Shown piece after piece: positions 50,801 to 62,791 of a DNA stretch of 64,000 nucleotides (position 1 is the first letter of the stretch; every line of letters starts with the position of its first letter). The notes below the pieces were generated by a model. The model did not search any database, was not told the DNA's origin, and saw only the letters and a list, made by a program, of their open reading frames with translations. A program made the position numbers and the translations under genes. This DNA is from Scilla litardierei (taxonomy: Eukaryota > Streptophyta > Magnoliopsida > Asparagales > Asparagaceae): NCBI GenBank assembly GCA_030789695.1, contig CM061132.1:163085442-163149441 (forward strand), read 5' to 3'.

Positions 50801-53800
50801 ATGTGTTATGTGATTGCAATCCAGTCATGTATTTGGTTATGTATCATGATTCTAGACATTCACATGCCAACATGCCCAATATCAGGAATATGCCCCTTGT
50901 AAGGTGACATCCATAGCATGTCTTGTACGGGAATAATAACAAGATGTTTCAAGTTCATGTTTTCCATCATAGCACATCCAACCTATTTACCCATTGTTGA
51001 TGTCATGAGATAACATGTGACAGATGATTAAATTAGACTTGTATAGTATGTGGCAAGTGATATCCCAAACTAAAACATAATTAGCATGCTGTAAGTACTT
51101 TTAACATTCTAAACATGGATAACAGGCGATAAATGAAATAGCATGATAAACATATAGCGAGTGATATATCAGTTTCAATGTTTGCGTGGTTGCATGGCGA
51201 GACCGGATGATTTTAGGGTGTTGTCGAGCGTGGGGCTATGACGGCTGTCGGGTGAGGTGGGGGGGGGGGAGAGAGATTGGGGTTGTGCGAGGGTTTCCTT
51301 CTCATCGAAGGAAGATCGAGAGTAGGAGAGAAATGTGGTTGAGGATTTCTCGTTGAAAAAAAGGGTTGAGAGAAAAAGAGAGGTATGGGGTCATGTGTGA
51401 TGTTTAAGTTGGGTGGTCGGTGTTGTGGGCCTATGGGGTGGGCTGTGGAAAACAAAAGGAAAAAGAAAGAAAGGAAAAGAGAGCGAGAGCTTCGGGCTAG
51501 GGCCGCTGAGTTGGGCCTCGGGAAAACAAAAAGGAAAGGAAAGAAAGAGAGAACGAAAGACGAGATGGAAATCGGGCCTAAACACAAATAATAGTAATAA
51601 CCTCAACAATGGGCCTTTACCTGCTTCATAGTTGGCTAAGCTTAAAATGCATGTTACATATACACTGTTCCTTACCCTATCTGAACTAGGGCTAGGGTTG
51701 GATACTGGTGGGCTCCACACTTACCAAAGGAGGCGGACCCGCAAGCAACAGCCGCGCGCGCAAGGGAGGCCGCAACCCTAGGGGCGTTTTCGACCCACTC
51801 TTTTTATTTGTGACTTATTGCAAACTTGTAATTGATTAGAGATGGGGTTTTATTCTTAAGCTAGGGCTAGCCGTCATTATGTTTTACCTTGATTATTGAA
51901 TTGTTTGAGAGAGTTCTTAGGAAGAGCGCGGACATCCTCCCTTTTGACGTCTTGGGAGGATGGTTGCCACTTAAATTGTAGCCAAGTTATCATTTTTATT
52001 CTTATTTTTATCTATTTAATTTCAGATTTGCTTGAGTTCTATCAATTTGGTATCAGAGCACGTAACGATCCATGGCGGCGTCGACGAGACAGAAGGATAA
52101 GTTCGAGGTATTGGAGGAGAAGTTCAGTGGTGAGATCGAAGGGATAAAGAAATCCTTGGCGGGGAACGATGAATCCATGGCAAGCTTGACGGCTTCCATT
52201 GCAAAATTGACGGCGAAGCAAGAGAAACAAGATGAAGCATTCGCACAATTGATTTTTTAGTTAACGGCCAACGCGGGAAAAGATGGAAAATGTGATGTAA
52301 ACCTAAATCGGCGATAAAGTTGCCACCTTTAGACAAGGGGAAGGAAAAGAGGGAAAAAATTGATGCGGAATCCGTCCCCGAGGAGGAATACGACGAGGAG
52401 GAAGATGGTGAGCCGTGGATGTAGGACTATTGAGAAGCGGTGCGTCGAAAAGCGGAGGAAGTAAGAAGGGGTGGTGGCGGTCCTAGCTTTCTCCCCCCAC
52501 GACGCACGCCAAGGACCCGGGGGCCGCGGGTTCCTCCCCAGGCCCCCGCAGGCCCCCAGGATTTCAGGGGGGCGACGCACCCCTAGCCTTGGCGGGGGCC
52601 AAAGAAGGGCCCAATGGCCCCGCCAACTCGCGGCGGGGCCGCTGGAGCCCTGAACAGCCTCAGCTAGGCCCCGCGGCCCCTCTGCAGGGCCGCGGGGGCC
52701 CCGCCGACCCACAGAGAGCCCCGCGGGGGGTGGGAAGCAACACAGGAGGAGCGGCAGCAGGTGGCGGATTTTCTGCCTTATTCGGAGGGTTCAGCTCGTG
52801 GATTTGACGACCGGTTTGAACCGAGAGATGGGCATGAGTACTATGACGACGGAGGAGGGTTTCGGGATCCTCCCGACCTTCGGCACATCGATGATAGGTG
52901 GCGCCCTCTATCCCACACCTATGAGGGACACCCCAGAGACGGTGGATGAGGTTACAGAGAGTATCAGGGGAGCATGCGGGCCATACTAGAGGCTACAGTG
53001 GGTGAGGAGAGTGGTCCCGAGGGGGCCATGGAGATCGATGGAGAGGACCGCAAGAGGGATTTGAGACACACCAGGAGAGGTGACAGCACTACCATCAGCC
53101 CAGATATGACGGAGGATGAGGAGACCATGGCACATTCAATATGGACCAGCTGCGAAAGCTGAATATGCCAGTATTCGATGGGATGGATCCAGTATCGTGG
53201 ATCAACAGAGCAGAGAGATTTTTTAGAGTCTCTAGCATGACTGAGTAGCAGAAGCTGGAGGCAGCTGGGATTTGTTTGGATGGGAAGGCCCTCGCCTGGT
53301 TTCAGTGGAAGGATGCAAGGTGGCATTTTCGCTCATGAGAGGAGATCAAGGACCAGATGGTGGAGAGATTCAGGGATCCCACTTGGGGAATATGAGGGAG
53401 TAGCTGCTATCACTCAGGCAGGAGGTCCCAATGAGAGATTACCTAGAGAGGTTCGAGGCCCTATACAGGCAGGTGCAGGGGGTGACGGATGAGACGATGG
53501 AGAGCACCTTTATGAAGGGGTTGAAGGCCACTATTCGAGCAGCGGTGTGCATGCAGAAGCCCGGGAGTTTGATAGAGGCCATGAAGTATGCTCAGATGGC
53601 AGATGATTGTCAGATGGAGGAGAGGAATGCGAGGGGTGGTTGGAGTGGCCCAGTTTCACTTAGTCAGACAACGACAGGAGGGTAGCAGAGAGCCACTACG
53701 TGGGCGGACCCTGCCACCAATGAGAAGAGTTGGGAGAATGGTAGTGCATCGCAGGCTGGGGGCAGTTCCGGTGGATGACTGATGCGGAGATGAGGGAGAA

Positions 53801-56800
53801 GCGGCAGAAGGGCCTATGTTTTAGATGCGATGCGCGATTCACGTTAGGCCACAGATGCGCGGGACGCAAACTCCAGGTGCTGCTACTTGAGGATGAGGAC
53901 GACGAGGCTGATGTGGAGGACGAGGCCGCTGAGATGGAGAAGGAGGCTGAGGGCCATCAGCTAGACGTGGCAGAGGTTTCCCTTAACTCCGTGGTAGGGT
54001 TCACACCGAACCATACCATGAAGTTGAGGGGGCATATCGGCGACCAGGAGGTGACTGTACTCATCGACAGTGGGACGACCCACAATTTCATTTACAGGAG
54101 AGTGGTGGCCCAGCAGATACCTGGTCCCATATATCCACAATGGATCCATCCCAGTAAGTAACATACAAGTATGTTGGAAATCCATTTCTGAATCAGGTAA
54201 TCTGACTGAATTTGAAACTTCCTAATAGATTGATTATGGAACAAATGATTCAGTAGAATATTTGTGAAATTTATGTTTGGATAACTTGGCATCATGGCTG
54301 TGCCAAATTCATCGCCAATGAAACCATCAGATGTTAGAGGGACTCTCTGAGAATATCTAATTCATCGCCAACGAAACCATCAGACGATAGAGGGACCATC
54401 TGAGAATCTCTTAGGTTGGGTTGGACACACAATTTAAGCGCGTGCTACCAAGAAAACAAGAAGCAAGCATCCATGTTTCTTTTCTGGTTAAAAATGTCTG
54501 CTGTAAGATGCATATGTATATATATGCCGTTTAGAATTACATTTGACTTTAAGGCATTGAGAAATTCACAAATCTAAGTAGAAACACTCTCAAGTGAGAA
54601 AAGAAGTATTTAACTAGCTATAACAAATTAAGTGATGGTATTGTGTAGCTGGCAGTCCTTAAGTTGCACATATGACATAGTATAATGTATTTAGAAAAAG
54701 TAAATTTAAATCGGCTGGTGCTTAATTGTGTTGGAACCCTTTATATCCATATCCAACCTGATATATAATTCGGACACCATATTATATGGGTTGGATCCAA
54801 ATCTGTTCAACTACTACAATTAAAATGGCTTTTATACCTGTGTTGGATTTTTGTTGGAATAAAGTCACATATGCAAATTAGTTTTCTTTACAACTTCTTG
54901 TCCATAATCGTGGGGTTGCAAATTGGGTTCACATTCGGTTGACCGCTTGTCCATAGTTGTGTGCATGGGTAATTACGTTCATATGGGTTGACGTCAAGCT
55001 AAAGATCCGCCTGCAAAAGTTCCATCAATTCTTTTGTGCAGCTTTCTCGATTTTGAGATGTGCTTCATAGCTGCCTTCACTTTAATTTGAAAAAATATAT
55101 GCTCGGATGATGTTAAGATGATGATTGATAAATATTCCACTGGTACTTGTCATGTGCAGTCCACGTCCATATTTAAAGGCTGGCTGGGAAATGTTTATTT
55201 AGGTGTGGTACCTACATTTACTTATTTTTTCCTGCTGTATGTATTTTTGTGTGGCTGGCTTCACAATTTTCAAGAGGCCAGCCATGAGGGCCTCTCTTCT
55301 ATATAGTTTGTGTGCGCTGTATGGTATCATTTAGAAGAAGGATGTGCGTTATATAGTTTGAATGAGCAACATGTAAGTAGTCATTCTTTTTTTTTTGAAA
55401 CCATGGACTTGGTGCTTGGATTTGATGGGAAATGATAATGTAAAAAGGTAGATAATGATGGCATATTGACTATTTGTTGGGGGTTTCATCAGGTATTTGG
55501 TAGTCCCATCTTCCCTTTGCGTGATTTATCTTTTAGCTTGTGTCATAGAGACGCCAAAGCAATGTATCTCGTTTCTTTGTACGACTCGTGATAGGACATC
55601 CGAGATATTGATTATATTGAAGAAGACGAAGATAAGTAGGACTTCTGGTTGACTGTTAGCAGCTTATTGGTTTCATGAGGAGAAGGCCCATATTAGTTAC
55701 CCAAAGGAATAATCTACTTGAGATGAGCAGTGATACTCTTCAGACCACAGTCACTAAAGGACACATATTTTTCATGAAGCTATGATATTTTTTGAGAAAC
55801 TGCCTGGCCAATGGATTCGTTTTGGTTTTATTAGGCCTTGGGGCACTTGTTGGATTGATAATTTTTGATTGTAACACCTATGAAGATGAGTACTTAGTTT
55901 CATTTTGGTCTGTCATGTTTTCCTACATCTTAGTCACATTTGGGACATCTTGTACCTATACTTTTTTCCTTTTCTTAAATGTCACCTCGTATTAATTATC
56001 CGGTGCTTGTCAATCTATTAATTTTGACGAGAAAAATGTTATTATCATGATTTAGTTAAGAGCTTGCTTTGTGATTTTATCAAAAATCACTGTTTCCTCA
56101 ATTGCTTGCTTGCTTGCTAGACTGACAGTTCTTTTTTGTTTAAGTTACAGATAATTCTTCTGTATAATACTGAAGCATTATTGTTGTCTTGCATTTGAGA
56201 ATGCCATTTTATAAAAACTGAAGGTTTTTAATCTAGCTTTTTAGTTAATAGGATCACTTTAGCAGTCACCACTGCAATGTCTTAATCTGTTAATAGCTTT
56301 CATTTTTTAAAAATATGATGCTCAAAAGGTTAGAAATGGACAAAATAGTTCCTTCAATTCATGTGGCAAACCCCATTGCAGTTGGCGGGAGCTACCGAAT
56401 TTTTCAAATCATTGATATTGTGACGTGGGAGGTTGTATTATCATCCATAATTGATGTCATTTTCAGTTACGATCTGTTATAGCTTTCATGATATTTTTTT
56501 CCTTCGTACTAAAGTTTACAATTTTTTAGCTATTCGTGATGCACAAGTCAGGCATTTTCTTGTTCATACATCCGCGTTAAATTTCAAAATATTTTTGTTA
56601 AAGAGTTCTTTGATAAAGGTTGCTGGCTTCCAATAGTTGATTCAATCCCTTGATGGGAATAATATGCGTATGAGAGCTCAAAAACTTGCAATGAATAGTG
56701 ATAATGGTACAGAAAAGCCTTGGCCGATTATGATGCCTGCTAATATGATCTTATCCAAACTTAACAATAAATGATGTTCAGAAGTTTCTGCCCCCGGAAG

Positions 56801-59800
56801 TTAAAATGGCACAAGTGATGCTTGATTTTGGAGCTCTTATAAATATTGGCGTTCATGATTACAGATTTTTGTTACAGGATGTAACGCCCCGCCTCCCGGC
56901 GGGCGCCGCTACTTATGAAACGAGAGGTTGCAGGTCCCGCAGGTGCCAGTGAAGTCAATGTGGAGCAGTGCAGAAAGTAAGGGGACACTCTAGACATGAC
57001 CAACTACACAGTTCTAAATGAGGAAAAGACAGTAAGATAAGTAACACAAACTGAAAAGAAAAGAGACAAGTAAAAAGCTGTACTACTGCTGAAACGTAAA
57101 GGGAACTCGTACCTCCGCTATGTCAACGCTCAAACCGTTCTGCTCTGGAAGTTCTGACTCCTCTCAAGTCCTGTACTAAAGCTCCAACTCCTCGTGCTCA
57201 GACACCTCTGGATGATCGTGTGCTTCGTACCTGGTGGGCAACAAAGGGCGCACCGCGCTCAATAGAGTAGACAATATCTAAACCAGAGACAAGGAAGGTA
57301 AGTGTGCACAAAAGGAAGCAAGACGACCACAAATATGATGGCACTACCCAAAGAAGTAACCTGACCTGGTAATCCACGAGCACGCGCCACTGAAGAGTAA
57401 GGGAGTACAAAGGACGATGTGACAGTAGCAGAAAGGGTACAGAAGAGAGACATGTCGAAAACGAGCAAAAGTACTGTAAAGAGGGTAGTAACTAAAGTGA
57501 ACCAATCTTAGGCCGTGACTTATGAGGGGGAGTACAATAAGCATCTGAGAGCTACCTTGACCGCGAGGGTGCGACCCCGGGCAGAGTCCAAAAGTGTAAA
57601 GTACTGTACTGTAAGCTGCAAAACCTGTAAGAACTGTGGCGCTGTGGCCTGTGGTGGGGCTCCAGGACCCATCAAGATGGCCGTCCCTGTCTGCCCCCAG
57701 GACTCAGGACCCATCAGCTGATGGAGTCCCCCCTAACTCGGGGAAAATAACAACAAAAAACGATTGGTTGCTAAAGATCAGGTCCCAGTCGCCCACGTAC
57801 TCCCCAATCATAAGTTTCCCCAAACCCGGTGAGTCAAGCAGAAAGTAACCATGTTATTAGTTATTAGTGTCGTGAGGTTCAATATTGATTAAACTACGTA
57901 GCCAAGGGGAATCTATTACCGTACCGGTAATAGCAACCTGCCAAGTCAAGATCCAACCTCAGGATAGTCCATCAGTCATCCAGTACCAACATAGAAACGT
58001 GCCATCACAAGAACATCCCAAGGCTACGCAATTTAATAATATTAAACTAGCAAGGTACTAATAAGCTTATGAAACAACAAGATCAAGAAACTAGCAAGTG
58101 ACAAGTAGCATGGATGTTCCTCATGGCAAGATATTCCAAACTGAGCTGAAAAGATACAACACCAACCCAAGAACAACAAGGAAATCCAAGGCAGCAATCA
58201 AGGGAAACTATCAAACCCAACAACGAGCAAAAGGAACCACCCAACTCAATTACCAACAAGGGAAGCTTGAACCACAAGCAAGGGAAACCCAAACCCCAAC
58301 ACAAGTAAAGGAATCTAAATTGGAGTATGGGGGATAGAGTCTACCTGAAACCGAAGCCGAAGAACCAAGATAATTAAGAACCAAAGACCAGCATCTGCAG
58401 AAAGCTTACACCGCAACAATCAGCAACAAGAAGCCCAAAACCTGCAAGCAATAGAGAAAGGACGAAAGAAACCTGCAAGCAAGTAAGAAAGAACGTGCTG
58501 ATATATAAAAGAAACAATACTAACTGAATCTTGGTACGAACAAGTAACAAGAAAACAACACAATTGCATTAAATAATGAAGGACCAAGAGACAACCCGGA
58601 TGGCGCTAGAGAGTCTAGGCCAGAGGGATCAGATTGGGGGTCTTCTCATCACGCAGTGGGGGGTACCCGTGCCTACGACAAAGTCCACGGGGTTCTTATT
58701 AAGGAACTAGGGGCTAACAACCAAAACAGTTGGGGAACGGGGCTCACAACCCAAGTAGTACCACACCGAAGCTCAAAACACAAGCAAGGGACCCAACTGA
58801 ACCCAAACAGCAAGTAGAAGGAACCAGCCGAGCACAAACAGCAGCCCACAAAGCCAAGTCAGCAAGCAAGAACCAAGCCGCAGCAAGGGGAAGCCCAAAC
58901 AGCAAGTAGAGGAACCCCGACCAGCAAGCAAAGCATCAACGGAAACCAAACCAGCGAGGGGGAGCCATCGAACCCCCTAAAAAGCCCCAACAGCAACACC
59001 GGGACCCCACACAAGTAGGCGAGGGCGTCCAACCCCACGAAATAGCAATAAGGACAATAAAACCCTAATCCTACCCCCAAGTCATCCTTTCCCCAAAAGA
59101 AATCGAAATCAACGCAGAAGGAAAGAGGATTGGGTCTACCGAAATCAAGAGGAAACCAACGCAGGGTAGAGGAGAGAGGCCGCAACAACACAGTCACATA
59201 TTCAACACGAAATTCCCAAGTCCGCAAGCAAAGAACAATCCCAAAGACAAAAAATGGAAAGCCACTTACCAAAGTTCAGCCGAGAGGAAGAGGGGAGAGA
59301 GAGGGTGAAATAGAGCGGCAAACCGCCTCAGCCGAGCTCACAACGAGGTGACAATGGCGACGAGATCCAATCGGGGGTCCCACATGAAGCACGAGGGACA
59401 AGGGGCCATCGGGTTGCAGTCGAAACCATAGGGGCCCACGCTGCCGCGAGATGACGAAGGAGAGATGGCGAGAAGACGAAGAAGCCCCTACGAGGCTCGT
59501 GCTGCAGTTGCGAGTGCGAGAGAGGGAGAACGAGAGGCGTCGAAGCCCACGGGGCTGCTGCGAGATGAGAGCTAGAGAGAGGGGGGCGTGCGAGGTTCAA
59601 CAGCCCACGACGGCACCGAATCGAGAGGGAGAGAGGAAGGGCGAACAAAAAGCCCTAGGGGGCTCGGGCTTCTGTGGGAAAGAAAGAGAGAGCGGGGGAT
59701 AAATGGGGAGGGCTTGCGGGGGATAAGAGGAGGCCCGTGTGGGCTTGGGCCTTTGGGTACGGGCCGTTACACAGGATGTCTCTCTGCTAAAATGATTTTT

Positions 59801-62725
59801 GTTTATGCTGTTAACTTAATTTTTTTTCCCAATAATTTGATCTCTTGGTTGTATTATGCATTTGTAGGTATGTAGTGCAATGTTATGTATATGGAGCACA
59901 GTTCATGCACACATACTGCATCTGAGTTTTTTCTTAGTTTGATTACAAGGATTAAACACAAAAGAAATTACGATAAACCTAGCTAACCATGGCCTGCTGC
60001 GGCTGCAAATAATCTGATTGAGGCTTCATTACGAAAAGAAAGGTATAATGGAGGAGTTGGAGGGAACATCTGTTGAAAATGAGAACACACTTAAAAATAT
60101 GGCCATCGACCCCTCCCTTGAAGCTTTTTGAAGTCGAGGGTCTGTGGAATTTGGGGAAGTGTTATTCTGATATCAGCGGTTGGAATTGGAGCAAATGGAC
60201 TGTGGGATAGGAAGGAGAAAGAAGTTATTAGGGCGTATTTAAATGCCGGGGTAGAGACCTAATGGCCACATTGAAAATGCCAGCTGAATTTTACCTGCTG
60301 AGCATTCTGTATGCATGAACAGCTTGCATATGTGCCTTTTAGCATGGGCTGGATCCGTGTTTTTACAAGCATCCTTTAGATCAGTATTTTAGCCTTTAAG
60401 TCAGTATTTTTTAAAGAAAAGTTATGTGTCATATCGCCTTGTGAAAGTTTTTCAGGTTTCTTCTAACCGGTCAAGTTAGACTGGTTGGGCAATCGACCTC
60501 ATCCCCATACAGCATATTCTTCACTCATTGCATGGCCCTGTAGTGGGTGGTCTTATTATTGGGCTGGATAAGCTGGGTACACGAGGGAACATGGTAATTA
60601 AGGAAAGAATCCCAGATGTGTGGATATATTCTCATGTTCTGAAGCAGTTAGGGGCGCATGTCAAACCCCAAATGGCTATTCTTGGATCCGTGTTGCTTAC
60701 TATTTAAGGAAAGTGGGTGGTCTTTTTCCTTAATCTTTTTCTCATTTTTCTTTTGAACAAGTTGGCCAACTTCTACCTACTCCCTTTATCGGGGAGAAGT
60801 TCCTTTGAACTATTGGCATGCGGTCTCTCTTGGTACAACAAAATGCTCTGTCATAAGGTCCTCTTATTAGCATTGTTTTTGAATTAACAAGGTAGGTAAT
60901 TCCAGCCTCATGCTGTATTGGGCAAGAAAATTCTGCTAAACATGTGTACAACCTTGGGTTGGTGTGATATCCCATAAAAAGCAAGCACTCTTCCACCGGT
61001 CTAAGTTCATTCTCAGGAGAAAGTTTTTCTTGTGTTTTCATCTGTTTCTTCTTACAACAAGCTATATATTTACATCATTTTATGTAATCACATTCTATAT
61101 GAATCTCGTACACAATATATACGTGCCTACAATGTCTTCCTCTTTGTTTTTATCTGCAGGTTTGTCTTGAAGGTCAAATATCACGGAAGTCTGCAATTAA
61201 AAGTTTAAGGGATGGTCGTCAATCTTTTGGTGATCAAATACCCTGGACATTTTATCAACAATATCAAGATGATGAATTTCCAAGTCTTTCAGGGGTTCGA
61301 ATTGTACACATTGCTGTGCACCCAAGTGCCTTGAGGGTAAATTTCTACAATCATGCCTATCCATCACATATCCATTAGGTTTTATAAATTTAAATATTTT
61401 TCTTTTGGTTTTGCACAGATTGGATATGGTTCGGCTGCAGTGGAACTTCTGATACGGTGTGACTTTTTTGTTCATTTTGCGTTCACACTTACTCAATTTA
61501 GCTTGTTTGCTGAGTTGTCTACTTTCACTTGCTTTTTTGACTATTATCTATCTGGCATATTTAGAGCATTGTGCTATTTTGTCAAGTATGCCAGCGTGAT
61601 TATCTCAGTTAATCACCACACTTGGACATATTTTATCTTTCTTTTAGGCAGCAGTTTGGCCTTAGTTTCTTGTTGTTTTCATTTCTGTGTTAATACAGCT
61701 GCAATTTTTTTTCTTTTCTTTTCTAACAATGCATGTAGGATTTGCAATAAATTCATATCATATAATAATAGATATCTCCACCCTTTGTTGATATAATTTG
61801 CGTCATCGTCTTATGTAACACCCTCTGGTATAATGCTTAAGGGTGCTGGGACATGGGAAAGTGGCAAAGTTCATGTAATTTTGTTGGATGATCGTAGGGG
61901 TTATGTCTTGCTTTTCTTTGGATGTGAGAGGTACAAAAACTCTTTATATTGGTCTCCAAAGCTCACATTGCAGGCCCTTTATGCTAAACCATTGGAGACG
62001 TTAATTGATGAATGATGTTCTCAGTGATTGCATTTGTTTTGATATGGCTATTGATGTTCTTCCACACAGCATGTCAAAATAGATCTGAGTTCTACTTCTT
62101 GTTTGTCTTCGTATGTCTTGGCTGTGTTGATGCTTCCATCATATTGCTTCGATTCAGTGGGTAGCTGTAGGTTCCATTGCAGAACAGTGGTAATGCCTCT
62201 TGGCAGAGGGCAAGAGATCTGTGGTTCAAACCCCAGTGACTCCAGGATATGCCTATTCACTGTGGTAGAAAAGGAAAAAAAGGCAGAATAAAATCATCGA
62301 CGGGAATTTAGACTGAAAATAATTTTGATAGGAGCCTGTAGGTTTTTGTGAGGGAGATGTCCTGTAAACAAGTGGGTTTCTTCCATTTGTTATGGCGTTT
62401 AAGACACAAGGTTTAACATGTTCCGATGAGCTGAGCATTTTTAACTGCAAAGAATTGTACTCTCTTTTTTGAAAGCTGTTCTTCGTGTATTTCTTAATTT
62501 TTTATCTGTTACATTGGAATGACATTATTCAACATCCATTTATAGCTTGAGACCTCTATTACATTTTACAAGCTGCCCATCCAGCTATCCTAGTTATGTA
62601 TTTGGAAGGAACCTTCCAAGTTCATATTTCTTCCACTGCTTTCTATGAGTACACTGCTGATTGGCTCTGAATGCTTCCTGCAAGTTCTGAATGCTATCAC
62701 GATTGCATCTGCGTAGTTAATAAGA

Positions 62726-62791
<66 letters not shown>

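Noticed and set aside
51213..51720. ORFs of 109-124 codons on the minus strand rich in Phe, Pro and Ser
   Set aside because: Low-complexity reading of the purine-rich LTR leader; not protein-like.
59130..59875. ORFs rich in Arg/Glu/Gly on both strands
   Set aside because: They come from purine-rich LTR leader sequence at the end of the solo LTR; no homology recognised.
60000..60700. Possible coding remnants
   Set aside because: I could not match any frame to a known family with confidence, so it was left unannotated.
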